Counted from the stretch's first letter, positions 28,245 through 36,607 are shown. The stretch is DNA of 64,000 nt from Bradyrhizobium sp. SZCCHNS1050 (GCF_032484785.1 NZ_JAUETR010000001.1:310001-374000), one strand, 5' to 3'. Translations and numbers: made by a program. The notes: generated by a model not told the origin, from the sequence alone.

Positions 28245-28897
28245 CGGGAGTCCTCCTGCATGCCAGCTAACCTTGGCTGCGGAATTTGGTTCCCGCGACC
28301 GGCTCCCCCCCCCCTGGGCATCGCCATGAAGACGTGCGTCACTGCTCTCGCGGCGCCATGCGCCCGAGTGATGTCATCGGTGTTGCCCCCTGATCGGGCA
28401 GAGGGCGCAGGGAATGCCGGGAGCTGGCCGCCCCCATGGCCCGCCTGCAGAAAAAAAGCAGGCGGCAGTCACCACAGGTTCAGCCGAGACATCCCGGCAT
28501 TCCCCGCGCGATGGTTTTCACGCTTACTTCGCGATCTCCCCGGTGTCCGGCTTGTGAGCCACCGTCGCCCTCGGGATCATCGCCCAAGGACTTGGCGCCA
28601 GCGTCGGGGCGCCAGGACCACGCGACTTCGCGTCCGCAAGCTGCCGTTCGTCCACGCGAGCATCCCCGCGCTGCGGCATCCTGCAGCCACCGCATCCCGC
28701 GCCCAACGTTCCGTGACGATCGCGAAGCGCCCCTCTCGAGGAGCACGGGATGGCGACAATCAAGCACGTATTCTGAAAAATAGCAATCGATTTATTTTTC
28801 TCAGAATGAAGACCGGATCCAATCAGCCCGAGCAAGCATCGGATGGCACGTGCCAGCTCCGTTGAAGCTTGGGGTGTTGTCAGACCGCAACCGGCGC
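28245..28897. other. gene-poor spacer with hairpins and decayed repeat
   Basis: No convincing gene is present in these 650 bases. A run of ten C lies at 28305-28314. A hairpin with 8-bp stem (ccgcctgc / gcaggcgg) and A-rich loop lies at 28441-28465. Translated fragments such as ASGRQDH and AQRSVTI resemble spurious reading frames I recall from dispersed intergenic repeats of Bradyrhizobium genomes, so this is probably a decayed copy of such a repeat. Confidence 0.45.
28441..28465. terminator. hairpin with A-rich loop
   Basis: An 8-bp GC-rich perfect stem surrounds agaaaaaaa. It is probably a transcript-ending or repeat-derived structure; no U tract follows on either strand. Confidence 0.35.
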
Positions 28898-29149
28898 CTA
28901 TCGGGGAGGCCGACGGCGGCTTGGCTCCGGCGGGCGTTGTGCATAGGGGTTCGGCAAGCACATGGCCGAAAGGCCCGCAGCCCCCGCTCTACACGCCTCC
29001 CACGACCGATACTGGCATGAGATTGTGCTGGAACCGCCCCATTCCCATGTCTGGAGGCACACCGGATCATTGCCATCGAACCGTTGAGCTGCGGCTGGAG
29101 CGGTTGCAAGCACGATGATCGAAGTCATGAGGAGAAGCGCGCGCATCAT
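28898..29149 (-). CDS. DUF3551 small secreted protein
   Basis: The 83-residue protein has a signal peptide (LLLMTSIIVLATAPAAAQ) and the DUF3551 pattern. This consists of 'DPVCLQ', then 'CQYRSWEACRA', then 'AMCLPNPY', with three conserved cysteines, and a Pro/Arg tail (RPPEPSRRRPPR). The family is small, abundant in Bradyrhizobium and of unknown function. The start is ambiguous among GTG 29152 and ATGs 29149 and 29146. It is a solitary gene in a repeat-rich stretch. Confidence 0.78.
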   Translation of the reverse strand: MMRALLLMTSIIVLATAPAAAQRFDGNDPVCLQTWEWGGSSTISCQYRSWEACRAGAAGLSAMCLPNPYAQRPPEPSRRRPPR

Positions 29150-29483
29150 CACCCATCATGGCATGAGGCTGACCAATCCGAAAGGGTGTGCCGGCGCGGC
29201 CACGTCCAGGCGGGCTTGATCTGCAGGCGCGGCGGGTTTCGGTATCCGCGTTGTCAGGTGACTATCTCTTGCTCCGGTGCATAAGCCCACCGATGGCCCG
29301 CAGCTGATCGGGGGGCTCCGCCGACCAGACTTCCTCGACAGCTAGAGGGCGGCTTTTTGACCCCAAGGCGACATCGTTAGCGTTCAGTAACGGCTGCGCG
29401 AAAAATGTTCTCCTTTGATTTCCGCTTCCTTGTTCAGAGCAGTGTAGAGTGCCGCGTGGGCAATATCGGCAACGACCAGGAAG
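29150..29483. other. spacer without recognised feature
   Basis: The 334 bases between the DUF3551 gene and the AT-richer hypothetical gene hold the divergent promoters of both. I see no clear operator, RNA or repeat here. Confidence 0.4.
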
Positions 29484-29966
29484 ATGAGAACAAAGCTCGT
29501 AATCGCAGCGCTTCTGATTTTCGGTGTGGTCGTTCTGGGCCAGGCGTACCTTCGTGGCTACCCACCCTTCACGTCACGATTTGTACAGACATGTGATAGA
29601 GCAATTAAGGAGCGGCTGATTGTTCCATCCACCTATGAACGGATTAGTGTAGACGAATCTCGGAAGACAATCACGTTCGACGAATTCTTCAAGGACCCGA
29701 TACGGCCTGCGTCTGAAGCAGCCAGAAAAGCCATGGTCCAAGTCGCGCGAGCGTCGCCGGTTCAGTATGTCGCGCTCATCGATTACCAAGCTCAGGACCC
29801 CATCGGCGCCCTCATTCGCGAAAGGGCAACATGCACTTTCAACTCACTTGATGGGAGCGACATGCCTGAACGTACAGGTTGGGTGCAGATCGACGGCGAA
29901 CATAATATGGCGTGGGCCGCGAAGCAGCCGAACGCGGCCGCGCTCCTATCGCGCCTGGGAAGGTGA
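29484..29966 (+). CDS. hypothetical membrane-anchored protein, AT-richer than its neighbours
   Basis: The 160-residue protein has an N-terminal hydrophobic segment (KLVIAALLIFGVVVLGQAYL) acting as signal anchor or uncleaved signal. A soluble domain follows, with two cysteines (FVQTCDRA, ATCTFNS). No family was recognised. AGGA lies close before the ATG. Third positions are visibly less GC-rich than in neighbouring genes, so recent acquisition is possible. It could be a lineage-specific orphan; the clear signal anchor and coherent translation argue that it is real. Confidence 0.6.
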   Translation: MRTKLVIAALLIFGVVVLGQAYLRGYPPFTSRFVQTCDRAIKERLIVPSTYERISVDESRKTITFDEFFKDPIRPASEAARKAMVQVARASPVQYVALIDYQAQDPIGALIRERATCTFNSLDGSDMPERTGWVQIDGEHNMAWAAKQPNAAALLSRLGR

Positions 29967-30583
29967 CTGGGGTTCGGTGGCCCAAGGCCGCCGCATCCTG
30001 GCCATGACGATCGGCTGTCTGGCCTAAACGCGCCTGCCCCAAACCGCTCCCTGGGGTTATGGGTCCCGGCGTTCGCCGCGACGACACCGTGCTCGTTGAT
30101 CCAGCGTGCCACCGCTCTTGACGCTTGCGTCGAGATGGCACGCCCTGCCGTCAGGCCGCGCGCGCCCACCATTGCCACCGCCCGAATGTGGTGGGCCGCG
30201 ATGCGACGCGGCGCTGTCGCCTATGCTTCCTCGTCCCCGATGGATTGACGATCTACGTGGAATGGTCCTGCACGCACGGATGCAAGTGCGCTTGGCAACT
30301 CTCCCCTCGTCGTCATTCCGGGGCGCGCGTCAGCGCGAGCCCGGAAGCCATACTCAGGATGCCCGTAGGGCCCGAGAAGCTCGTCGCCGCCGTCACGCAC
30401 GCCACAGCAGTTCGTGGTTATGGATTCCGGGCTCATCGCTTCGCGATGCCCCGGAATGACGTGGGGAGATATCTCGGCTCTGGTGGGCAAAGTGACGTGC
30501 GGACGCGTTGCGCCGCATGGCAGGCGGAACCACTAAGACCCGTGACGGGCTAGCGAATGTCGCAGCCGCAATCCTGTCCCGCC
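29967..30583. other. gene-free spacer made of repeat elements
   Basis: No gene is supported in these 617 bases. The first part has a 'gggtcccggcgttcgccg' stretch at about 30062-30079, a dispersed repeat type I recall from Bradyrhizobium. The second part is the 151-bp element with CATTCCGGGGC ends described separately. Confidence 0.5.
30311..30461. repeat. dispersed inverted-repeat element (copy 1)
   Basis: The element starts with cgtcattccggggc and ends with its exact reverse complement gccccggaatgacg. An internal segment (gagcccggaa ... ttccgggctc) also pairs. A second, shorter copy with the same termini lies at 49961-50041. Elements of this kind are frequent between genes in Bradyrhizobium (general recollection); they are probably non-autonomous palindromic repeats. 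Confidence 0.75.
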
Positions 30584-31279
30584 TCACCCGAACAGATGCG
30601 CCAGCCAGAATGCGGCGCCGGCGGCGAGGCCGCCGACGAGGGCGGTCTGCAGCGCCGACTTGATCTTGTTGACGCCGGTGAAGTGGCCCTTGATGGCGCC
30701 GAAGATCAGGAGCGCGATGCCGGTGGCGACCACGGAGATCCGGAGCGCGGACGAGATGTCAGGCGCCAGCATGTAAGGGATCAGCGGGATCAGGCCGCCG
30801 ATCACGTAGGAGCCGCCGATGGTCACGGCGCTGACCGGCGCGCGTTTGGGATCCGGGCGTTCGAGACCGAGCTCGAAGCGCATCATGAAGTCGACCCAAC
30901 GCTTGCGATCGGACGCGATGGCGTCGACCACGGTGGTCAAGGCCTGGCCTTCGAGACCATAGCCGCGAAAGATCGCCGCGACCTCCTCGACCTCGCGACC
31001 GCGCAGCTTCTCGATCTCGTCGTGCTCCCGCTTCTCCTCGGCGGCATAATGCTCGGCGTCGGAGCGGGCGGCGAGATAGCCGCCGAGCCCCATCGCGATC
31101 GCGCCGGCGACGACCTCGGCGAGGCCGGCCGTGACGATCACGTCGGTCTTGGCGACCGCCGCCGAAAGACCGGCGGCGAGCGCGAACGGCACCGTGAGAC
31201 CGTCGGCCATGCCGATGACGACGTCGCGGACGACCTCCGACGCGGTGAAGTGCTTTTCAATATGCGGCGTTGCCGGCAT
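30584..31279 (-). CDS. VIT1/CCC1-family iron/manganese transporter
   Basis: The 231-residue membrane protein has about five membrane segments. Its VIT signature is 'VVRDVVIGMADGLTVPFALAAG', here given in part, plus 'GLAEVVAGAIAMGLGGYLA'. A Glu-rich cytoplasmic loop (EHYAAEEKREHDEIEKLR) provides metal binding. VIT/CCC1 proteins move Fe(II) or Mn(II) out of the cytoplasm. The ribosome site GGAGG lies in the 3' arm of a hairpin (see 31283-31311). It is followed at 31340 by the co-oriented cytochrome b561 stop. Confidence 0.88.
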   Translation of the reverse strand: MPATPHIEKHFTASEVVRDVVIGMADGLTVPFALAAGLSAAVAKTDVIVTAGLAEVVAGAIAMGLGGYLAARSDAEHYAAEEKREHDEIEKLRGREVEEVAAIFRGYGLEGQALTTVVDAIASDRKRWVDFMMRFELGLERPDPKRAPVSAVTIGGSYVIGGLIPLIPYMLAPDISSALRISVVATGIALLIFGAIKGHFTGVNKIKSALQTALVGGLAAGAAFWLAHLFG

Positions 31280-31282
31280 GGC

Positions 31283-31311
31283 GGCCTCCGATGGCGCGAT
31301 CGACGGAGGCC
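31283..31311 (-). promoter_or_regulatory. hairpin that masks the VIT gene ribosome site
   Basis: In the minus-strand transcript GGCCTCCG pairs with CGGAGGCC across a 13-nt loop, and the second arm contains the GGAGG that lies 5 nt before the ATG. It could control translation, or simply be a terminator for the upstream b561 gene (no U tract). Confidence 0.45.
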
Positions 31312-31339
31312 CTTTAGCAGGCCCGGATGACAGGAGCGA

Positions 31340-31888
31340 TCACCGCAGTCCCGGCACCATCCGCCGCAGGGTGCGATCGTGCAGCCAGTAATGGTGCAGC
31401 AAGGCAGCGCCTGCGTGCAGGCCGATCAGGATCATCAGGCCATTGGCCAGCGCCTCGTGCATCTCCTTCATGTCGTGGGCGAAGCCGCGGTCGCCGACCC
31501 AGGGTGAGGCGATCTCGAACAGGCCGAACACCGGCAAGCCGTAGCCGCGGGCGAACTGGGTGACGATGCCGAGGACCGGAATGGCGAACATGATGCCGTA
31601 GATCAGCAGATGCGTGATCTCGCCGACATGAACCGTCCACGGGCCGAATTTGGTCGCTGCAGGCGCCGGCGGCGGATCGGCCAGACGCCAGGCCAGGCGC
31701 GCGAGCGCGAAGCCCAGCATCGCCAGCCCGAGCGAGACGTGCATGAACAGGCCCGTATCATGAGAGGGACGCGGCAGCATGTCGCCGAGATGGCCTGAAA
31801 TCCAGGCCGCCGGCACCAGCACGGCGACGATCCAGTGCAGTGCGATCGCGACGGAGCCATACGTCTTGGCGGAGTTTCGAATACGCAT
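31340..31888 (-). CDS. cytochrome b561 family protein
   Basis: The 182-residue integral membrane protein has four segments. Haem-ligand histidines are likely in 'IALHWIVAVLVPAAW', 'LFMHVSLGLAML' and 'MKEMHEALANGLMILIGLH'. Bacterial b561 proteins accept electrons from quinol or reduce periplasmic partners such as superoxide. ATG 31888 (MRIRNSAKTYG) has GGAAG upstream; an earlier in-frame start is hydrophilic and unlikely. A nickel or PepSY-type partner is not adjacent. It precedes the VIT gene on the same strand. Confidence 0.88.
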   Translation of the reverse strand: MRIRNSAKTYGSVAIALHWIVAVLVPAAWISGHLGDMLPRPSHDTGLFMHVSLGLAMLGFALARLAWRLADPPPAPAATKFGPWTVHVGEITHLLIYGIMFAIPVLGIVTQFARGYGLPVFGLFEIASPWVGDRGFAHDMKEMHEALANGLMILIGLHAGAALLHHYWLHDRTLRRMVPGLR

Positions 31889-31996
31889 GATCAGCTTCCT
31901 TCGGCCATTTGGCCCCGCTGCCGGCAAGCCGGAGCGCGGGGTGGTAGGACCGGAGGAGATAGCTGACCGGGGGCGTCGCGCCGCTGACGCGGGATG

Positions 31997-33415
31997 TCAG
32001 CCTGCTGTCAGAATGGACGGCGCCGGGGTGGCCTGGGACGTCGCGGGCTGCGGCCAGCGGAGTGCCGAGACGATGGCCGGCGCGATCGTGATCCTGGCGC
32101 CGCCGAGCTGGGAACGGCCGATCTGCAGCCGCCAGCCATAGGCTTCGAGCACGTCCTGCACGATCGCGAGCCCCAGCCCGCTGCCCGGCCCCTGCTCGTC
32201 GAGGCGGCCGCCGCGCTCGAGCACGCGGCCGATCTTCGCGTCCGGAATGCCCGGACCGTCATCCTCGACAGTGACGATCAGAGGGGTCGCACTGGCGACG
32301 ATGCGAACCGTGCTCGCCGCATGACGCGCGGCGTTCTCCAAGAGATTGCCGAGCACCTCGGCGAGATCCGTCCGATCCATGCCGACGCGCAGGCTTGGGG
32401 GCACCTGGCCATCGAAGCTGACATGGGCGGCCGCCGGCGTGCGGCCGAGCGTCCCGAGCAGCGCATTCACCAGGGGCGCCAGCTCGGTCGCGGCCTCCGG
32501 CCCGCCGCGGGCCTTGCCGCGCAGCCGCGCCAGCGCCAGTTCGCGATCGACCTGCCGGCTCATCGCCTCGGCGACATCCTCGACGTTGCGCGCCAGCTCG
32601 AGCTGGCCGAGCTCCCTCAACCGCGCGGCGTCGGCCGCGAGTGCGGCGAGCGGCGTCTTGAAGCCGTGGGCGAGATCGGCGGCACGGCTGCGCGAGCGCA
32701 TGATCTCGCGGCTCTGCGCATCAAGCAGCGCGTTGACCTCGTCGACCAGCGGCGCCACCTCGGTCGGCACGTCCACGGGAAGATGCTGGCGCCGACCGCT
32801 GCGGATCTCGGCGACGCCACGGCGCAGCACGCCGAGCGGACGCAGGCCGAGCGTGACCTGAACCGAGGTGCCGACGGCGAGGATGACGGCCAGCACGGCG
32901 AGCGCGATCGACAGATCCTTGGCGAAGGTCCGCACCGCGCTGGTGGCGCCGTCGAGGTCGTAGGCCACGGCCGCGCGCACGCGGATCTGGCTTTCCGGAT
33001 TCATCAGGATGCCGCGCTCGGCGACCAGCACGTGTTCGCCATCCGGCCCGGCAAGCTCATGCTGATGCACGTCGCTCGGTCCGGGCTCGTCGATCGGCAG
33101 CGGCAGGATGGTGTCCCACAGCGAGCGCGAGCGCAGCAACTGGCCATGATCGTCCGAGATCTGCCAGTACAGCCCCGACAGCGGGACCACGAAGCGCGGA
33201 TCGGCTGGCGGCCGCGCGACCACGATGCGCCCTTCCGCATCGACCTCGAGGCCGTTCAGCAATTGGCGCAGGTGAATGTCGAGATCGGAGGCGAGCGTCC
33301 GCGCGACGTGGCGCTTGAACAGCACGACCATGCCGAAGCCGGCGACGCCGAGCGCGACCAGCAGCGCGATGGTGCCCGCCGCCACCAGCCGCAGCCGCAG
33401 CGAGCCGAGCCTCAT
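31997..33415 (-). CDS. two-component sensor histidine kinase
   Basis: The 472-residue kinase has membrane segment 1 (about 10-31), a periplasmic domain of about 130 residues, membrane segment 2 (about 169-192), and a HAMP linker. The H-box is 'ADLAHGFKTPLAALAADA'; N-box NLLENAARHA, G1 DDGPGIPD and G2 GSGLGLAIV follow. The overall form resembles PhoQ/QseC-type kinases. Its start overlaps the response regulator stop by 4 bp (ATGA). The upstream PepSY protein and response regulator complete the operon, suggesting periplasmic signal or metal sensing; the signal cannot be read. Confidence 0.93.
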   Translation of the reverse strand: MRLGSLRLRLVAAGTIALLVALGVAGFGMVVLFKRHVARTLASDLDIHLRQLLNGLEVDAEGRIVVARPPADPRFVVPLSGLYWQISDDHGQLLRSRSLWDTILPLPIDEPGPSDVHQHELAGPDGEHVLVAERGILMNPESQIRVRAAVAYDLDGATSAVRTFAKDLSIALAVLAVILAVGTSVQVTLGLRPLGVLRRGVAEIRSGRRQHLPVDVPTEVAPLVDEVNALLDAQSREIMRSRSRAADLAHGFKTPLAALAADAARLRELGQLELARNVEDVAEAMSRQVDRELALARLRGKARGGPEAATELAPLVNALLGTLGRTPAAAHVSFDGQVPPSLRVGMDRTDLAEVLGNLLENAARHAASTVRIVASATPLIVTVEDDGPGIPDAKIGRVLERGGRLDEQGPGSGLGLAIVQDVLEAYGWRLQIGRSQLGGARITIAPAIVSALRWPQPATSQATPAPSILTAG

Positions 33416-34077
33416 TCCGCCGTCTCCGGGATCATGTAGCCGAAGCCGCGGCGGGTCTCGATGATCTCGGCACCGAGCTTCTTGCGGACGCGCCGGATCA
33501 GCACCTCGAGCGCGTTGGAGTCGTGCTCGTGGCCGAGGCCGTAGACGTTCTCCTCCAGCTCGTGCTGCGGCACGACGCGGCCGCTCTGCCGCAGCAGATA
33601 GGCGATCAGCCGGTATTCGAGCTGCGACAGCATCACCGGCACGCCGGACAGGCTGACCTTCATCTGGCGCTCGTCGAGCGTCAGGTCGCCGGACGAGAGC
33701 ACGGGCGCCGCATGGCCGGCGGAGCGCCTCACGATCGCGCGCAGCCGCGCCAACAGCTCTTCATTGCGAAACGGCTTCGGCAGGTAGTCATCGGCGCCGG
33801 CATCGATGCCATCGACCCGCTCCGCCCAGCTCGCACGCGCGGTCAGGATCAGCACCGGCACGTGCCGCCCGGCGCCGCGCCAGCGCTTCAGCACCGACAA
33901 CCCGTCCATGCCGGGAAGGCCGAGATCGAGGATCACGGCGCCATAGTCCTCGGTGTCGCCGAGAAACCAGGCCTGCTCGCCGTTGTCGGACGTTTCGACC
34001 AGATAGCCCGCCGCCTGAAGCGTCCGGGCCAGGTCGGACGCCAGCCGCGGATCATCCTCGACCAGCAGCACTCGCAT
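33412..34077 (-). CDS. OmpR-family response regulator
   Basis: The 221-residue regulator has a receiver domain (phospho-acceptor Asp in 'VILDLGLPGMDGL', switch Thr in 'LILTARASW', Lys in 'LPKPFRNEEL') and a winged-helix DNA-binding domain ending 'KLGAEIIETRRGFGYMI'. It is translationally coupled to the kinase (4-bp overlap), and its start directly abuts the PepSY gene stop. It probably controls its own operon, whose promoter has three tandem 14-bp repeats, and perhaps the divergent small secreted protein. Confidence 0.95.
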   Translation of the reverse strand: MRVLLVEDDPRLASDLARTLQAAGYLVETSDNGEQAWFLGDTEDYGAVILDLGLPGMDGLSVLKRWRGAGRHVPVLILTARASWAERVDGIDAGADDYLPKPFRNEELLARLRAIVRRSAGHAAPVLSSGDLTLDERQMKVSLSGVPVMLSQLEYRLIAYLLRQSGRVVPQHELEENVYGLGHEHDSNALEVLIRRVRKKLGAEIIETRRGFGYMIPETAE

Positions 34078-34383
34078 CTATTTTTCCTCGATCCGTTCGA
34101 TCTCGCCGCTGCGCGCATCGACATAGACCTCGCGCACGCGGCCATCGCGGCCGATCACCCGAAACTCATAGCGCCAGCGGCCCCGCTGGCGGTCGACATC
34201 GATTCCCATCACGTCGCCGGCGACCCGGCCGCGCAATCGCGGCAGGATCTCCGATAGCGGCAGGACGTCGCCCGCCTCGACGGCGCGGCGCACGGCGTCA
34301 CGGCGCTCGCGATCGTCCTCGCGCGCCACCGTCGCCGCGGATGCCGCCGTCGAGATCAGCATCGCAAATACCGTGATGCGCAT
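34078..34383 (-). CDS. PepSY-domain periplasmic protein
   Basis: The 101-residue protein has a signal peptide (ITVFAMLISTAASA) and one PepSY domain including 'LPLSEILPRLRGRVAGDVMG' and 'YEFRVIGRDGRVREVYVDAR'. Small PepSY proteins encoded with two-component systems are thought to modulate the sensor in the periplasm. Start 34383 gives a typical short signal; an in-frame ATG at 34410 would extend it by 9 residues. It is first in the PepSY-regulator-kinase operon, with no gap to the regulator. Confidence 0.85.
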   Translation of the reverse strand: MRITVFAMLISTAASAATVAREDDRERRDAVRRAVEAGDVLPLSEILPRLRGRVAGDVMGIDVDRQRGRWRYEFRVIGRDGRVREVYVDARSGEIERIEEK

Positions 34384-34475
34384 GAACCGTCCGATTTGAG
34401 GCAAATGCATGAATTTCCCGGGGCCTGACGCTCTGATCTTCAAAGCTCGTCGTGATTTGTTGCGCTCTCGCCACT

Positions 34476-34517
34476 GGGTTCGAATTGCGGGGTTCGACTT
34501 GCGGGGGTCGACTTGCG
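34476..34517. repeat. three 14-bp tandem direct repeats (candidate regulator sites)
   Basis: Units gggttcgaattgcg, gggttcgacttgcg and ggggtcgacttgcg are contiguous and nearly identical, 93 to 134 bp upstream of the PepSY start. Tandem direct repeats upstream of a response-regulator operon suggest binding sites of that regulator; the spacing is unusual (14 bp rather than 10 or 11). Confidence 0.7.
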
Positions 34518-34743
34518 GAGCGTTCGCAAATGCTAAGGAGATGGTGCGGATTTTAGTTTGAACTTCCGATGTCGGAATTGCGCTCAGGCCGATGCGGGGG
34601 TGGGAAACTCCAAGGGATCGGCATCCTGCCCGAGACAAGCTGACGTCTCGCTGACTCAACCTGACAGGATGCTGTCACGCTCGTTGCGACATCATCGCGT
34701 CCGGACGGAGCGAGCCGGGGGCGCGGTGAGTTCGGAGACGAGA

Positions 34744-35013
34744 ATGCGTAAGACGATGACATTGGCAGCCGTGCTGGCGGGGCTGGGCGGCCTCTTGGCC
34801 ATGTCACAAGCCAGCCGGAACGCAGCGCCCACGCTGGTGCCGGTGGCCCGTGCCGTTGACGGCGGTCTTGAAGCTGGTCTTGGAGCTGGTCTTGGGGCCT
34901 ACCCGCATCTTGCGGCGCTGCATGCGCGGGCCGACGGCGAGCCGCTGAGCTACGAGCCGGCCCGCCGGGAGCGCGAAGGCGACGACGACGATCAGGACGA
35001 GTCGCGGCGGTGA
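34744..35013 (+). CDS. hypothetical small secreted protein
   Basis: The 89-residue protein has a hydrophobic N-terminus (MTLAAVLAGLGGLLAMSQAS) that is probably a signal peptide. A Gly/Leu/Ala section (GGLEAGLGAGLGAY) and a charged acidic end (REREGDDDDQDESRR) follow. GGAGACGAGA precedes the ATG. It is divergent from the PepSY two-component operon, so it may be a target of that regulator (inference). No family was recognised; the acidic tail suggests cation binding, but that is speculative. Confidence 0.6.
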   Translation: MRKTMTLAAVLAGLGGLLAMSQASRNAAPTLVPVARAVDGGLEAGLGAGLGAYPHLAALHARADGEPLSYEPARREREGDDDDQDESRR

Positions 35014-35046
35014 GGCAAACCGGCCCTGACGAAGCACTGACCGGAG

Positions 35047-36075
35047 CTAAGCCGGCAGTCCCGCTTCGTACCAGCGACGCGTCGCCCTGACGATGCGCAC
35101 GACCGAGAGCATCACGGGGACTTCGACGAGAACCCCGACGACGGTCGCAAGCGCAGCCCCCGACTCGAGCCCGAACAGGCTGATCGCAGCGGCAACCGCC
35201 AGTTCGAAGAAATTGCTGGCGCCGATCAAGGCGGCCGGAGCCGCGACGCACCAGGCGACGCCGAGCCGGCGGCTCAGCCAATAGGCGATCCCCGCGTTCA
35301 GATAGACCTGGATCAGGATCGGCACGGCCAGGATCGCGATGACGACCGGCTGCTTCAGGATCTGCTCGCCCTGGAAGCCGAACAGCAGCACGAGCGTACC
35401 GAGCAGCGCCACGAGCGAGACCGGTTGCAGTACCCGCAAGGTGCGCTCCAATGCCCCGTCCGCGCTACGCAGCAACGCCCGGCGCCAGAGTTGCGAGACG
35501 ATGACCGGCACGACGATATAGAGCAGCACCGACAGCAGCAGGGTGGTCCAGGGCACCGAGATCGAGGCGACGCCGAGCAGCAGGCCCACCAGCGGCGCAA
35601 ACAGGAACACCATGATGACGTCGTTGAGCGCGACCTGGCTCAGCGTGTAGTGCGGCTCGCCGTCGCACAGATTCGACCAGACGAACACCATCGCCGTGCA
35701 CGGCGCCGCCGCCAGCAGGATCAGACCGGCCACGTAGGACGACAACTGGCCTGCGGGAAGCATCGGCGCGAACACGTGGCCGATGAAAACGCTGCCGAGC
35801 AGAGCCATCGAAAACGGCTTGATCGCCCAGTTCACGACCAGGGTGACGCCGATGCCCCGCCAATGCTGCTTCACGTTGCCGAGCGCGGCGAAATCGATCT
35901 TCAGCAGCATCGGAATGATCATCAGCCAGATCAGGGCCGCGACCGGCAGATTGACCCGCGCGACCTCCGCCGACGCGACAGCCGCGAACAGCCCCGGCAT
36001 CAGATGGCCGAGACCGATGCCGACGATGATGCAGAGCAGGACCCAGACCGTCATATAGCGCTCGAAGATCGTCAT
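35047..36075 (-). CDS. acr3: arsenite efflux permease, ACR3 family
   Basis: The 342-residue permease has ten membrane segments. ACR3 signatures are the essential cysteine in 'AAPCTAMVFVWSNLCDG' and the conserved 'PVIVSQLWRR' and 'GASNFFELAVA'. It exports As(III) (and possibly Sb(III)) from the cytoplasm. It starts 4 bp after the arsC stop, so the order arsR-arsC-acr3 is one operon. It is often annotated arsB, but ACR3 is a separate family. The neighbouring ArsO-type flavoprotein and MFS gene form the opposite arm of the cluster. Confidence 0.95.
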   Translation of the reverse strand: MTIFERYMTVWVLLCIIVGIGLGHLMPGLFAAVASAEVARVNLPVAALIWLMIIPMLLKIDFAALGNVKQHWRGIGVTLVVNWAIKPFSMALLGSVFIGHVFAPMLPAGQLSSYVAGLILLAAAPCTAMVFVWSNLCDGEPHYTLSQVALNDVIMVFLFAPLVGLLLGVASISVPWTTLLLSVLLYIVVPVIVSQLWRRALLRSADGALERTLRVLQPVSLVALLGTLVLLFGFQGEQILKQPVVIAILAVPILIQVYLNAGIAYWLSRRLGVAWCVAAPAALIGASNFFELAVAAAISLFGLESGAALATVVGVLVEVPVMLSVVRIVRATRRWYEAGLPA

Positions 36076-36079
36076 CGGA

Positions 36080-36607
36080 TCAGGCCACGTCGGAGCGGAA
36101 CGACGTTGCGCCCTCGCCCGTCCCGATTTCGCGCAGCCGCGTGCCCAGCGACATCGAATCGATGCGACCGAGCGGCAGATTGATGAAGGCGTCGACCCGG
36201 TTCTTCAGATAGCGGAAGGCGGTCGTGAACGCCGCGAGCTTCTCCAGCTCCGTGCCTGCGGCCGCCGCCGGATCCTCGATGCCCCAATGCGCAGTCATCG
36301 GCTGCCCCGGCCAGATCGGACACGCCTCGCCGGCGGCGTTGTCGCAGACCGTGAAGACGAAATCCATCGCCGGCGCGCCGGCGGCGGCGAACTCGCGCCA
36401 GCTCTTCGAGCGCAGATCGTCGGTCGGATAGTCCATGCGCGCGAGCGTCTCGAGCGCCAACGGATGCACCGCGCCCTTCGGCGTACTGCCGGCGGAAAAA
36501 GCGTGGAAGCGGCCCGCGCCGTCCTTGCGCAGGATCGACTCGGCCAGCACCGAGCGTGCCGAATTTCCGGTGCAGAGGAACAGTACATTGTAGATGCGGT
36601 CAGACAC
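36080..36607 (-). CDS. arsC: arsenate reductase, thioredoxin-coupled LMW-phosphatase type
   Basis: The 175-residue enzyme has the low-molecular-weight phosphatase P-loop 'FLCTGNSARS' with its nucleophilic cysteine. Further motifs are 'FVFTVCDNAAGEACPIWPG' with the paired resolving cysteines, and 'TAHWGIEDPAA'. It reduces arsenate to arsenite for export by the adjacent ACR3 permease. The start overlaps the arsR stop by 8 bp, giving translational coupling. Length is slightly above the usual 130-150 residues owing to the C-terminal helix. Confidence 0.94.
   Translation of the reverse strand: MSDRIYNVLFLCTGNSARSVLAESILRKDGAGRFHAFSAGSTPKGAVHPLALETLARMDYPTDDLRSKSWREFAAAGAPAMDFVFTVCDNAAGEACPIWPGQPMTAHWGIEDPAAAAGTELEKLAAFTTAFRYLKNRVDAFINLPLGRIDSMSLGTRLREIGTGEGATSFRSDVA

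Noticed and set aside
28305..28314. Run of ten C as a phase-variation tract
   Set aside because: It lies in a spacer with no open frame around it, so a slip would not switch a protein on or off.
30557..31330. 257-residue plus-strand open frame opposite the VIT gene
   Set aside because: The minus strand gives a clean VIT1/CCC1 protein; the plus frame is acidic shadow sequence.
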